This document shows, in pieces, positions 37,145-46,728 of a stretch of DNA of 64,000 nucleotides. Position 1 is the stretch's first letter, and each line of letters opens with the position of its first letter. Position numbers and translations under genes: made by a program. The stretch lies in the NCBI RefSeq assembly GCF_004118375.1, contig NZ_SDHX01000001.1, forward strand, positions 372,001 through 436,000, read 5' to 3'. The stretch comes from Oleiharenicola lentus. Its GTDB lineage: Bacteria; Verrucomicrobiota; Verrucomicrobiia; Opitutales; Opitutaceae. Below the pieces are notes generated by a model. The model ran no database searches. It was given only the letters and a program-made list of their open reading frames with translations, and was not told where the DNA came from.

Positions 37145-38362
37145 ATGTCCCTTCCTTCCATCGTCCGCACCAACACCGCCGAGCTTTATGATGCCTATGT
37201 CATGAAGAATTACGCGCGTCCGGCGCTGACGCTGGTGCGCGGGCAGGGCGTGTCGGTCTGGGACGACACCGGCAAGGAATACCTCGATTTCACCTCGGGC
37301 GTGGCGGTCGCCGCGCTCGGCCATTGTCATCCGGTCTGGGTCGAAGCCATTCGGCGGCAGGCGGGCGAGCTGATCCACGTCAGCAACCTTTTCCGGCATC
37401 CCAACCAGGGCGAGCTCGCGCGGCGCATCGTGCAGCACGCCGGTCCTGGCCGGGTGTTCTTCTGCAACAGCGGCGCCGAGGCCAACGAGGGCCTCATCAA
37501 GCTCGCGCGCCTGCACGGCATGAAGAAGGCCGGCGAGGAGGGGAAGTGCATCAAGATCATCTGCGCCAAGAACGCGTTCCACGGCCGCACCTTCGGCGGC
37601 ATGAGCGCGACGCCGCAGGAAAAAATCCAAAAGGGCTTCCGCCCGCTCGTACCCGGTTTCGCCTTTGGCGAGATCAACCATCTCCAGAGCTTCGTGGACC
37701 TCGTGGACGCGGACACCGCGGCGATTTTCGTCGAGACCGTGCAGGGCGAGGGCGGCGTCAATCCCTGCACCGACGAGTTCCTGTGGGGCCTGCGCCAGCT
37801 GTGCGACCAGCACAACCTGCTGCTCATGCTCGACGAGGTCCAATGCGGCCTCGGGCGCACGGGGACTTTCTACGCCTTCCAGGCCTCCGGCATCCGCGCC
37901 GACGCGGTCGGCATGGCCAAGGGCATCGCCGGTGGCTACCCGATGGGAGCCATCTGGACCGCCGAGAAGCACGCCGAGCTTTTCACGCCCGGCACGCACG
38001 GTTCAACCTTCGGTGGCACCCCTCTCGCCTGCGCCGCCGCGCTGGCCGTGCTCGACGTGATGGAACGCGAAAACCTGCTCGAAAAGGTCCGCACCCTGGG
38101 TTCCGCGTGGAAGACCGAGTTGGAGAAGCTCATCACCGATTTTCCGAAACACGTGCGCGCCGTCACCGGCCGCGGTTACATGCTCGGGCTCGCAATGCAC
38201 GGCGACCCGGCGCCGTACCTCGCCGCCCTGCGTGAGGCCGGCCTGCTGGCCCCGAGCGCCGGCGGCAACACCATCCGGCTCCTGCCTCCGCTCATCGCGA
38301 CCAAGGCCGACCTTGACCGGGCCACGGCGCTCATCCGCGGCGTGCTGGCCGCCCAGAAGTGA
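37145..38362 (+). CDS. argD: Acetylornithine aminotransferase family protein
   Basis: A 405-residue class III PLP aminotransferase. Motifs: YLDFTSGVAVAALGHCHP; VFFCNSGAEANEGLIKLAR; LMLDEVQCGLGRTGTF with the aspartate that binds the pyridine nitrogen; and the PLP lysine in VGMAKGIAGGYPMGA, then HGSTFGGTPLACAAALA. In this cluster it converts N-acetylglutamate semialdehyde to N-acetylornithine. Related subgroups act on other omega-amines, but the position between argB and argF decides the call. ATG 37145 gives MSLPSIVRTNTAELYD; an upstream extension would be coded by the AT-rich inverted repeat. Confidence 0.92.
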   Translation: MSLPSIVRTNTAELYDAYVMKNYARPALTLVRGQGVSVWDDTGKEYLDFTSGVAVAALGHCHPVWVEAIRRQAGELIHVSNLFRHPNQGELARRIVQHAGPGRVFFCNSGAEANEGLIKLARLHGMKKAGEEGKCIKIICAKNAFHGRTFGGMSATPQEKIQKGFRPLVPGFAFGEINHLQSFVDLVDADTAAIFVETVQGEGGVNPCTDEFLWGLRQLCDQHNLLLMLDEVQCGLGRTGTFYAFQASGIRADAVGMAKGIAGGYPMGAIWTAEKHAELFTPGTHGSTFGGTPLACAAALAVLDVMERENLLEKVRTLGSAWKTELEKLITDFPKHVRAVTGRGYMLGLAMHGDPAPYLAALREAGLLAPSAGGNTIRLLPPLIATKADLDRATALIRGVLAAQK

Positions 38363-38372
38363 GGACCGAACC

Positions 38373-39299
38373 ATGCGTCACTTTCTCAAAGAAACCGATT
38401 TCTCCCGCGCCGAGGTGGCGAAGCTTTTCACGAGCGCCCGGGAGCTGAAGCGGAAACGCGGCCGGCACGCGAAGCCGCTCGCCGGCCAGACTTGGGCGAT
38501 GATTTTCGCCAAATCAAGCACCCGCACCCGGGTGTCGTTCGAGGTCGCCATCCACGAGCTCGGCGGCAATCCGCTTTTTCTCAACACGAACGACATCCAG
38601 ATCGGTCGCGGCGAGACCATCGCGGACACGGCGAAGGTGCTGTCGCGTTTTGTGCATGGCCTGGTCGTGCGCACCTATGCGCAGTCGGACCTGGAAGAAC
38701 TGGCCGCGCACGGCGGCCTGCCGGTCATCAACGCGCTCACCGATTACCTGCATCCCTGCCAGATCTACACCGATGCCTTCACCGCGGCGGAGCGCTGGGC
38801 CGGTCCGAAGGGCGACCTGCTCGCCTCGCTGCGTGGGCGCAAGGTCGCCTTCCTCGGCGACACGCGCTTCAACATGGCCAACTCGTGGATTCTCGGTGCG
38901 CACCTCTTCGGCATGAAGGTCGCGCTCGCCGGACCCAAGGGTTACGAGCCCGGCGCGACGATCATGGAGGAGGCCATGCGGATCGGGGCGGAGTTTGATT
39001 TCACCACCGATCCTTACGAGGCGGTGGCAGGCGCCGACGTTGTCTATACCGACGTGTGGACGAGCATGGGCCAGGAAAAGGAGAGGGCGAAACGCCAGAA
39101 GCTGCTCCAGCCCTACCAGGTGAACGGCAAACTTTTCGCCGCGGCGAAGAAAGACGCGCTCTTCATGCACTGCCTGCCCGCCCATGCCGGCGAGGAGGTC
39201 ACGCAGGAGGTGCTCGACAACCCGCGCTGCATCATTTTCGACGAGGCCGAAAATCGCCTGCACATGCAGAAGGCCATCCTTGGAAAATTGTCCTCCTGA
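38373..39299 (+). CDS. argF: Ornithine carbamoyltransferase
   Basis: A 308-residue transferase that joins ornithine and carbamoyl phosphate to citrulline. Carbamoyl-phosphate motif SSTRTR at 48-53; HPCQ at 127-130; and the ornithine-side HCLPA motif near residue 265. ATG 38373 starts 10 bp after the argD stop. The carbamoyl phosphate donor would come from CarAB; carB lies at 59.9 kb. Confidence 0.96.
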   Translation: MRHFLKETDFSRAEVAKLFTSARELKRKRGRHAKPLAGQTWAMIFAKSSTRTRVSFEVAIHELGGNPLFLNTNDIQIGRGETIADTAKVLSRFVHGLVVRTYAQSDLEELAAHGGLPVINALTDYLHPCQIYTDAFTAAERWAGPKGDLLASLRGRKVAFLGDTRFNMANSWILGAHLFGMKVALAGPKGYEPGATIMEEAMRIGAEFDFTTDPYEAVAGADVVYTDVWTSMGQEKERAKRQKLLQPYQVNGKLFAAAKKDALFMHCLPAHAGEEVTQEVLDNPRCIIFDEAENRLHMQKAILGKLSS

Positions 39300-39326
39300 C
39301 GAAGAAGTTCTCCGGCCCCGTGGGGC

Positions 39327-39812
39327 TTATTCTTGGAGGATGAAACTGACCCGGTTGGCGGCGATTTTTCGGAATGAGCCGGTCGTCAGGTCGCCGTCAT
39401 CGAGTTTGGCATCTATCTCGATGAGCTGTGCATCCGTGACCGTAAAATTGCTCACGGAAATTCCGGCCTGGAATGCGAAGTTGTTATAATCCCAGTTCCA
39501 TCGGCCACCGATCGAGTTGGGATTGGCCGTCCAGGCGTCGGCCTTGAAGTCGCCGCTCATGCCCACGGGGATCACACCCGCGCCGGCGTTGGGGGGCCAG
39601 GAGCCGTTCTGGGTGTTGTAAACCTCGAAGGCCTGGGCAAAAATGCGAAAGTCGTTCACGGCCCTGGCGTTTTGACTGGCGCGCTGGTTCCGCTGAAAGG
39701 CCGGGATGGCGAGGGCGGCCAGCAAACCGATAATCACCACGACCACCATGATTTCCACCAGCGTGAAGCCGCGGTGGGCGGGGCGAAGGAGCCTAGGTAG
39801 GGCGCAGTTCAT
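39327..39812 (-). CDS. Type IV prepilin-like protein
   Basis: About 161 residues. The type III signal is clear: a basic leader ending HRG before FTLVEIMVVVVIIGLLAAL, with Glu at +5, the classic prepilin peptidase site. A pilin-like helix continues AIPAFQRNQRASQNARAVND, then a globular part rich in Trp, Asn and Gly (GGRWNWDYNNFAF). It could be a pseudopilin or minor pilin; PVC bacteria carry many such single proteins. The start is uncertain: ATG 39812 (15-residue leader) is preferred, ATG 39830 is close. It lies on the opposite strand between argF and argG and so is an intruder in the cluster. The PilC-type protein at 57.3 kb could be part of the same machinery. Confidence 0.75.
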   Translation of the reverse strand: MNCALPRLLRPAHRGFTLVEIMVVVVIIGLLAALAIPAFQRNQRASQNARAVNDFRIFAQAFEVYNTQNGSWPPNAGAGVIPVGMSGDFKADAWTANPNSIGGRWNWDYNNFAFQAGISVSNFTVTDAQLIEIDAKLDDGDLTTGSFRKIAANRVSFILQE

Positions 39813-39936
39813 AGAGCCGAACGGCAGCATCTGACTAATCCGGCCAAAAGCAATCCTGCTCACGTCCATTAGGATGTAATATGCGTTTTTTACTTTGCCG
39901 CCTCCGAACTGCCGCGCCAACACTCGCACCCTTACC

Positions 39937-41163
<1,227 letters not shown>

Positions 41164-41174
41164 GACCTTGGGGG

Positions 41175-41195
41175 AACCTGCGCCCCGCGCAGGTT
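41175..41195 (+). terminator. Hairpin after argG, weak terminator
   Basis: The stem AACCTGCG / CGCAGGTT with a 5-nt loop lies 12 bp after the argG stop. Only TT(T) follows. The rest of the 205-bp gap holds a second GC hairpin (CCCGCGC-GGA-GCGCGGG) and nothing coding that I can support. Confidence 0.4.
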
Positions 41196-41368
41196 TGGGG
41201 AGAGCCGCGCTGCGCACCCACCGCAAGCCCGCGCGGAGCGCGGGCTCCACCATGACGCTTCCTGCTCCCGCCTGCGGTTCAGCGCGCCGATTTGGCGCTT
41301 CGTCGCACCGGCGTGGACACCGGCCGCGCTCCCGTTGTGGGGTGCGGCACGTTGCGTTGATTTGTCCG

Positions 41369-43048
41369 ATGGACAGCAATCGCGATAAACCCATGAACAC
41401 CGCGCCGCGCGTTCCCTGGTGGACCGTCTTCGCCATGACCGGCGCGGGCGTGTTCATGCTGGCACTGTTCTTGGGACCCCGGAACGACCTGGCCGTGCTG
41501 CCTCGTCCCGTGGCGGATCGGGATGTGTTGCGCGTGGCTTACGTCCAGCAGCTGACACCCGATCCGCACGTCTGGACCTTTCCTTTGCCGGTGAACAACC
41601 AGTTCATCCTCTCGCTTTGGGAACCGCTGATCGAGTGCGATCCGGAGAATGGACAGCCCCAAGCGGCCGCGGCGGTGAGCTGGCGGTGGTCTGAGGATCG
41701 GCTGTCCCTTGAGCTTCGCCTGCGGGCCGATGGGCGGTGGTGCAACGGCGAGCCGGTCACCGCCCATGACTTTGTGCGCGGCTGGCGGCGTCTGATCCGC
41801 CAGAACCTCGACTGCGCAGCCGTGTTGTTTCCCGTGAAAAACGCCGAGGCCATTCACCGCGGGGAGCTGGCCGACACCAGTGCGCTGGGCGTAGAGGCGG
41901 TGGATGATTTCACGCTGCGCATCCAGCTCAACGCCGTGCGCTCGACCTTTGTGGCGGAGCTGGCCGATCCGCTCCTCGTGCCCTTGCACGCCACAACGGC
42001 GGCGGTCCTGGAAAACAAGCCCTACCGGACCGCTCCCGGCACCCTCATCACCAACGGCGCGTTCCGCCTCGTGCAAGCGAAAGCCGAGGGCTACCGCCTG
42101 GCGCTCTCGCCCCACTACCGGGACCGGAACACCATTCTGCTCTCCGGCGTCGAGTTCATCCGGGCGGATGGCGCCGCGATGGCGCGGCTGCTGGTCGCGG
42201 TCGGCCGGGCCGACCTGGCCAACCCACCTGCCATCGGCGCGCCGGCCGGTCTGCCCACCGCGCGTTGTGTCACCGAGGAGACAGAAATGGCGATGTCGGT
42301 GGTCTCGCTCGATCTTAATGTGGCGCGCGGTCCGTTGCGCGATGTGCGGGTGCGCCGCGCGCTGGCGCTGGCCATGAACCGGGCCGGCTCCATAGCCGAG
42401 GCTGATGCCGACCGTTTGGTCCCGGCCTATTCGTGGGTGCCTGACATGCCCGGCCGGCCTGGCCTGCCGCTCATGCACGAGGACGAAGCGGAAGCCCGCC
42501 GTCTCCTGGCCGAGGCCGGCTATCCCGGCGGCAAGGGGTTTCCCGTGCTCATCCTGCCGGTCAACCAGCGCCGGCCGAATTTTGGTTACCTGCAGGTCTG
42601 GACCGAGCGTTGGTATCGCGTGCTGGGCGTGCGCACCTATCTGGCCTTTGATCCCCCCGAGAAGCACAAGCTTCGCTACACGCGCGGGGAGTTCGACGTC
42701 ATGCAGGGCGGGCTCATGGCCACGGTGCCGGACGCGGGCGACCTGCTGGGCCTATTCGCCCATCCCGAGCGGTTTGACGCCCCCCATTGGGCGAACCCGG
42801 AAATCACCCGCCTGATGGCCGAGGCCAACCGCAGATCCGGTTTGGAGCGACTGGCCCTGCTGGAGCGGATTGAACGGAGCGTGATGGAGGACGTGCCCAC
42901 GATTCCCATGATCTTCGAGCGCCGTCGCACGCTGCTGGGCGTGGAGGTCGCGGGCTGGTATGCGGATCCTCTCGGCCGGCAGGCTTTCAAGCGCCTCGCG
43001 ATCACTCCGGTCGAACACGGGGAATTTCACGCCGGAGGCCCGCCGTGA
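41369..43048 (+). CDS. Membrane-anchored peptide-type solute-binding protein (SBP_bac_5/OppA-like)
   Basis: About 559 residues. An N-terminal hydrophobic stretch (about 17-35, WWTVFAMTGAGVFMLALFLG) is not a lipobox, so it is either a signal peptide or a membrane anchor. The body is an OppA-type SBP: VLRVAYVQQLTPDPHVW, WNGEPVTAHDF-like WCNGEPVTAHDFVRGWRR, and DVRVRRALALAMNR. No permease or ATPase genes are nearby. Instead its stop is overlapped by the GTG of a LytS-type kinase, so it may sense rather than import peptides. Start 41369 or 41393 are both possible. Confidence 0.8.
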   Translation: MDSNRDKPMNTAPRVPWWTVFAMTGAGVFMLALFLGPRNDLAVLPRPVADRDVLRVAYVQQLTPDPHVWTFPLPVNNQFILSLWEPLIECDPENGQPQAAAAVSWRWSEDRLSLELRLRADGRWCNGEPVTAHDFVRGWRRLIRQNLDCAAVLFPVKNAEAIHRGELADTSALGVEAVDDFTLRIQLNAVRSTFVAELADPLLVPLHATTAAVLENKPYRTAPGTLITNGAFRLVQAKAEGYRLALSPHYRDRNTILLSGVEFIRADGAAMARLLVAVGRADLANPPAIGAPAGLPTARCVTEETEMAMSVVSLDLNVARGPLRDVRVRRALALAMNRAGSIAEADADRLVPAYSWVPDMPGRPGLPLMHEDEAEARRLLAEAGYPGGKGFPVLILPVNQRRPNFGYLQVWTERWYRVLGVRTYLAFDPPEKHKLRYTRGEFDVMQGGLMATVPDAGDLLGLFAHPERFDAPHWANPEITRLMAEANRRSGLERLALLERIERSVMEDVPTIPMIFERRRTLLGVEVAGWYADPLGRQAFKRLAITPVEHGEFHAGGPP

Positions 43049-44181
43049 ACGGCCACGGACTGCTGCGCTGCTGTCTGCGCGACTGGCGTTGCTGGCTGGG
43101 GCTGTGGGCTGTCGTCCTGCTTGGCACCACGGGGTTCCTGGTCTGGGACGCCCGGGGCTGGCTGCTCGGGTCGGCCGACGCCTCCTTCCGATACACGAAG
43201 CTCAACCAATGGCCGGTCTGGCTGCTCTGGTGGGTCGTGGCACCGGCGGTGCTCTGGCTGCAGCACCGGCTCACGCTCCTGGACCGGCACTGGCCGTGGG
43301 CCATCGGTCTGCACACGCTGATGGCGTTTCTCATCACGGGCTTTTTCATCCTCGTGGGCGCCGTGCGCCTGCTCCTGGCCAACCACCTGCCCGGGTCCTT
43401 CCTGCCGGTGATCCTGAACGACCTGCGCGAGGCCGGCCGCTGGAACTACACGCCGCTGCTCATCTACTTCATGGTCGTGTCGGTGCTCTACGCCGCCGGT
43501 TACCACCGCCAGTGGCGGGCCGGGCAGCTGCTCACCGGCGAACTGCGCGTGGCCAACGCCCGGCTCGAAACCCGCCTCGTGCGCGCGAGCCTCGATGCCC
43601 TGAAGATGCAGCTGCACCCGCACTTCCTCTTCAACACGCTCAATTCCATCACCAGCCTCATCCGCAACGGCCGTGCCCGCGAGGCTGAGGAGGTGGTCGC
43701 GGGCCTCGGCGAACTGCTGCGCCGCTCCCTCGAACACCGGCAGGAGGCGCAGGACACGCTGGCGCACGAGCTCGAGTTTCTCCGCCGTTACTTCGAGATC
43801 GAGAGCATCCGATTCCAGGACCGCCTGCGGGTCGAATACGACATCCCTGCCGAATGCCTCCCGGCCCTCGTGCCCTGCCTGATGCTCCAGCCGCTGGTGG
43901 AAAACGCCATGAAGCACGGCATCTCCCGCGACCCCGAGGCAAAGCTCCTGCGCCTGAGCGCGCGGCGCGATAAGGATCGGCTCGTGCTCTCGGTTTACAA
44001 CGACGGGCCGCCGTTGCCGCGGGACGAGTTGATCGGCAGCTCCGGCATCGGCGTGCAGAACACCCGCACGCGCCTCCACATGCTCTACGGCGACGAGGCC
44101 CGCTTCGAGCTGCGCGACCAGCCGCCGCGCGGTGTCCTCGCCCGGCTGACCCTGCCTTTCACGAACCCTTCCACGCCATGA
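43045..44181 (+). CDS. LytS/YehU-type sensor histidine kinase
   Basis: A 378-residue kinase. Four hydrophobic segments (about 17-34, 57-72, 90-111 and 137-153) form a membrane sensor with no large periplasmic domain. The cytoplasmic part has the His_kinase (PF06580-type) box MQLHPHFLFNTLNSITSL, with H193 as phospho-acceptor, then the ATPase motifs LMLQPLVENAMKHGI and GSSGIGVQNTRTRLHMLYG. The GTG start overlaps the upstream SBP stop (GTGA) and its own stop overlaps the next ATG, so the three genes are translated together. The SBP may be its sensor input. Confidence 0.88.
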   Translation: MNGHGLLRCCLRDWRCWLGLWAVVLLGTTGFLVWDARGWLLGSADASFRYTKLNQWPVWLLWWVVAPAVLWLQHRLTLLDRHWPWAIGLHTLMAFLITGFFILVGAVRLLLANHLPGSFLPVILNDLREAGRWNYTPLLIYFMVVSVLYAAGYHRQWRAGQLLTGELRVANARLETRLVRASLDALKMQLHPHFLFNTLNSITSLIRNGRAREAEEVVAGLGELLRRSLEHRQEAQDTLAHELEFLRRYFEIESIRFQDRLRVEYDIPAECLPALVPCLMLQPLVENAMKHGISRDPEAKLLRLSARRDKDRLVLSVYNDGPPLPRDELIGSSGIGVQNTRTRLHMLYGDEARFELRDQPPRGVLARLTLPFTNPSTP

Positions 44182-44993
44182 CCACGACCACCGCCCTCAT
44201 CCGCACCCTCATCGTGGACGACGAAGTCCTCGCCCGGCAGAATGTCGAGGCCCTGCTTCGCTCCGATCCCGACATCTCCATCGTCGGCCAAGCCGGCAAC
44301 GGCCTGCAGGCCGTCGAGGCGATCAAGGAACACAAGCCCGACCTGCTTTTCCTCGACGTGCAGATGCCCGGCATCTCCGGCTTCGAGGTGCTCGCCAAGC
44401 TTCCGCCCGCCCTGCTCCCGCAGACGGTGTTCGTCACCGCGCACGACCAGTTCGCGCTGCAGGCCTTCGAGGTCCACGCCGTGGACTACGTGCTGAAGCC
44501 CTTCAACCGCGCCCGCTTCAACGCTGCGCTCACCCGCGCCAAGACCGCGGTGCGCAGCCTCGACCGCGAGGAACTCGCCCGCCGGCTCGGCGACATCATG
44601 ACGGCCCTCCACCGGCTCAAGGCCAGCGGCGCGACCGACGAGGGTCTCGCGGCGTCGCGTCCGCGCGAGGATGACCAGCGGCTCTTCATCCGCTGCGACG
44701 GCGAGATCCACATGCTTGCCCCGGGCGACATCCTTTGGATCGAGTCCGACGGCGACTACGTGCGCCTGCACTCGACCGACAAGTCGCGCTTCGTGCGCAT
44801 GTCGCTCCAGAAGATGATGGAGCGGCTCGACCCGAAACACTTCGTGCGCATCCACCGCTCCACGATCGTCAACCTCCGGCACATGAAGAAGGCCGGTCCC
44901 GCGCTCTACGGCGAATACAGCGTTGAACTCACGAACGGCACCAAGCTCCGTGTTAGCCGCACCTTCGTGCACGAGCTGAAAGCGCATCTGTGA
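44178..44993 (+). CDS. LytTR-family response regulator
   Basis: A 271-residue two-domain regulator. The receiver domain (1-125) has D14-D15, the phospho-acceptor D60 in LLFLDVQMPGISGFEVL, and K107 in DYVLKPF. The LytTR DNA-binding domain (about 171-270) has ILWIESDGDYVRLHS and FVRIHRSTIVNLRHM. It is coupled by ATGA overlap to the LytS-type kinase, its obvious partner. Targets are unknown; LytTR proteins usually bind direct repeats near promoters. Confidence 0.92.
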   Translation: MTTTTALIRTLIVDDEVLARQNVEALLRSDPDISIVGQAGNGLQAVEAIKEHKPDLLFLDVQMPGISGFEVLAKLPPALLPQTVFVTAHDQFALQAFEVHAVDYVLKPFNRARFNAALTRAKTAVRSLDREELARRLGDIMTALHRLKASGATDEGLAASRPREDDQRLFIRCDGEIHMLAPGDILWIESDGDYVRLHSTDKSRFVRMSLQKMMERLDPKHFVRIHRSTIVNLRHMKKAGPALYGEYSVELTNGTKLRVSRTFVHELKAHL

Positions 44994-45008
44994 CAGATGT
45001 TGGTTGCT

Positions 45009-45035
45009 GTAGGGCGGGATCGCCGCATCCCGCCT
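45009..45035. repeat. TGTAGGG-led palindrome
   Basis: TGTAGGGCGGGATC is followed by a perfect stem GGCGGGAT-CGCCGC-ATCCCGCC (45014-45035). The leading TGTAGGG matches the REP-like doublet at 33221. It lies 16 bp after the LytTR gene. Confidence 0.5.
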
Positions 45036-45046
45036 TGCTCCGGTCT

Positions 45047-45072
45047 GTCATCCTGAGCGAAGCGAAGGATCC
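45047..45072 (+). repeat. TGTCATCCTGAGCGAAGCGA-type repeat, best-conserved copy
   Basis: A 26-nt unit reading TGTCATCCTGAGCGAAGCGA then AGGATC. Other copies are at 8765-8790, 8816-8839 and 34928-34953. It sits directly after the TGTAGGG palindrome. Confidence 0.65.
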
Positions 45073-45162
45073 AAAGGAAGGAGGAGGGAGGGGGGGCGGC
45101 TATTCACAGCGCTTCGTCGTCGTGACGTTGCCTCACTCTAAAACTACGGCCACACTCACCGC

Positions 45163-45657
45163 ATGAAAACCACCGCCGCCCTCGTTGCGTTGCTTCTCGT
45201 TTCCCTCCTCTCCGCCCAAACGCCGCCGGCGCCGCCGCCCGAGGCGCGCCAGTTTGATTTCTGGGTCGGCGACTGGGAGGTGTTTTCGCCCGACGGCAAG
45301 AAGCAGGGCGAAAACCGGATCGAACGGATGGCGGACGGCTGGGGGCTGCTGGAAAACTGGACGGCGGCCAACGGCACCACCGGCAAGAGCCTGAACACCT
45401 GGACCCCGCGCACGAAGCGCTGGCAGCAATTTTGGGTCTCCGCCGGCGGCGCACTGGAACTCACCGGCGGCCTGAACGACATGGGCGAGATGGTGCTTGA
45501 GGGTCGTTTTATCCGCCGCGACGGCCAGGAGCAGGTCAACCGCATCACCTGGATCCCGAATTCCGACGGCACCGTGCGCCAGCTCTGGCAATCTTCGACC
45601 GATGGCGGCGCGACTTGGGCCACGGCGTTCGACGGGCTATATCGGAAGAAAGGTTAG
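45163..45657 (+). CDS. Exported DUF1579-like lipocalin-type protein
   Basis: A 164-residue protein with a signal peptide (MKTTAALVALLLVSLLSA) followed by QTPPAPPPEARQFDFWVGDW. The FDFWVGDWEV motif and a series of alternating strands (LLENWTAANGTTGKSLN, RWQQFWVSAGGALELTG) look like the DUF1579 or similar lipocalin-like beta-barrel. Function is unknown. It is single and not part of a visible operon. Confidence 0.65.
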   Translation: MKTTAALVALLLVSLLSAQTPPAPPPEARQFDFWVGDWEVFSPDGKKQGENRIERMADGWGLLENWTAANGTTGKSLNTWTPRTKRWQQFWVSAGGALELTGGLNDMGEMVLEGRFIRRDGQEQVNRITWIPNSDGTVRQLWQSSTDGGATWATAFDGLYRKKG

Positions 45658-45667
45658 CATAACGGGC

Positions 45668-45694
45668 AAAAAAAGGGCGTCGCAAGCGACGCCC
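45668..45694 (-). terminator. Intrinsic terminator of the Mla-like operon
   Basis: The stem GGGCGTCG / CGACGCCC with loop CAAG (45675-45694) has an A7 run on its left, i.e. T7 on the minus strand. It lies about 42 bp past the MlaD-like stop and may stop read-through from the plus strand as well. Confidence 0.75.
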
Positions 45695-45735
45695 CTCCAA
45701 TACCTCCGGGCGGGGGTGCCCCGGCTGCAATTGTA

Positions 45736-46728
45736 TCAGAAGAGCGACTGCGCGGCGACGCCGACGGCGGTGATGGGGCCCTGGTCGCCGAGGCCGTCGA
45801 TCATGCGGTCGGCTTTCTTGAGCGTGCTCTGCAGGTCGGTGTAGAGCGACTCGTCGGAGATGAGTTTGCCGAGCGTGCCCTGGCCGCTGTTGATCTTGTC
45901 GGAAAGCTCGCGGAGGTTTTTTGCGGTGACCTTGATGCTGTTGGCGGTGGCGTCGTCGTAGAGCAGCACGCCGAGCGTGCCCTTGCCGGCCTTCACGTCG
46001 GCCACGATGCCCTTGGTGTCGTTCATGAACACGCGGGCGTCGGAGGCGGCCTGCTTGATCTCGCCGACGGTCACCAGCAGTTCATCGTGCAGCTTGGGAT
46101 CGTTCACCAGTTTCCCGAGCGTGCCCTCGGCAGATTTGATCTTGGCGGTGATGTCCTGGAGATTGGCGACCGTCTCGGTGAGCTTCGGACCGTTGTCGGT
46201 CACGAGCTGGTCGAGCTTGTTGAAGAGGGACTGCGAGCCGCTTTCGCCACCGCCGAGGGCCTTGCTCACGCCGTCGGCGACCTGTTCGAGTTTGGCGCCG
46301 AGCTGGCCGAGCTGGGAGATGACCTCGCTCATGTCCACGGTGTTCTTGGTCTTCACCTCGTCGCCGTCCTTGAGGTAGGTGGGCGAGTTGCCGAAGCTCA
46401 CGGCGAGGTGCTGGGAGCCGAGCAGGCTGGAGGTCTCGACGGAGGCGATGGCGTCGTTGGGGATCTGCACCTTGGGATCGATGGAGAGCACGGCTTCGAC
46501 GCGCTGGTTGCCGAGGCGGGTGGTGGCGACGGAGCCGATCTTCACGCCGGCCATGAGGATGTCGTCGCCGGTCTTGAGGCCCTTGAGGTTGGCGAAGGGC
46601 GCGACGAGCGTGTAGCCCTTGGGCTTGAAGATCTGGCCGCCGCTGAGCGACTCGAAGGTGATCCAGGCAAGCGCGCAGCCGAGGAGGAAGAAGAGGCCGA
46701 CGCGGACGGCTTGTTGGTTGTTATTCAT
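45736..46728 (-). CDS. MlaD/MCE-family substrate-binding protein
   Basis: A 330-residue protein anchored by one N-terminal helix (VRVGLFFLLGCALAWITF). The MCE domain follows (about 38-118), with YTLVAPFANLKGLKTGDDI and AGVKIGSVATTRLG. A long helical tail holds three GTLG repeats (GTLGKLVNDPKLHDEL, GTLGVLLYDDATANSI, GTLGKLISDESLYTDL), as in other MlaD-like proteins of this type. It probably shuttles phospholipid across the periplasm. Its start overlaps the ATPase gene end by 8 bp. Confidence 0.88.
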   Translation of the reverse strand: MNNNQQAVRVGLFFLLGCALAWITFESLSGGQIFKPKGYTLVAPFANLKGLKTGDDILMAGVKIGSVATTRLGNQRVEAVLSIDPKVQIPNDAIASVETSSLLGSQHLAVSFGNSPTYLKDGDEVKTKNTVDMSEVISQLGQLGAKLEQVADGVSKALGGGESGSQSLFNKLDQLVTDNGPKLTETVANLQDITAKIKSAEGTLGKLVNDPKLHDELLVTVGEIKQAASDARVFMNDTKGIVADVKAGKGTLGVLLYDDATANSIKVTAKNLRELSDKINSGQGTLGKLISDESLYTDLQSTLKKADRMIDGLGDQGPITAVGVAAQSLF

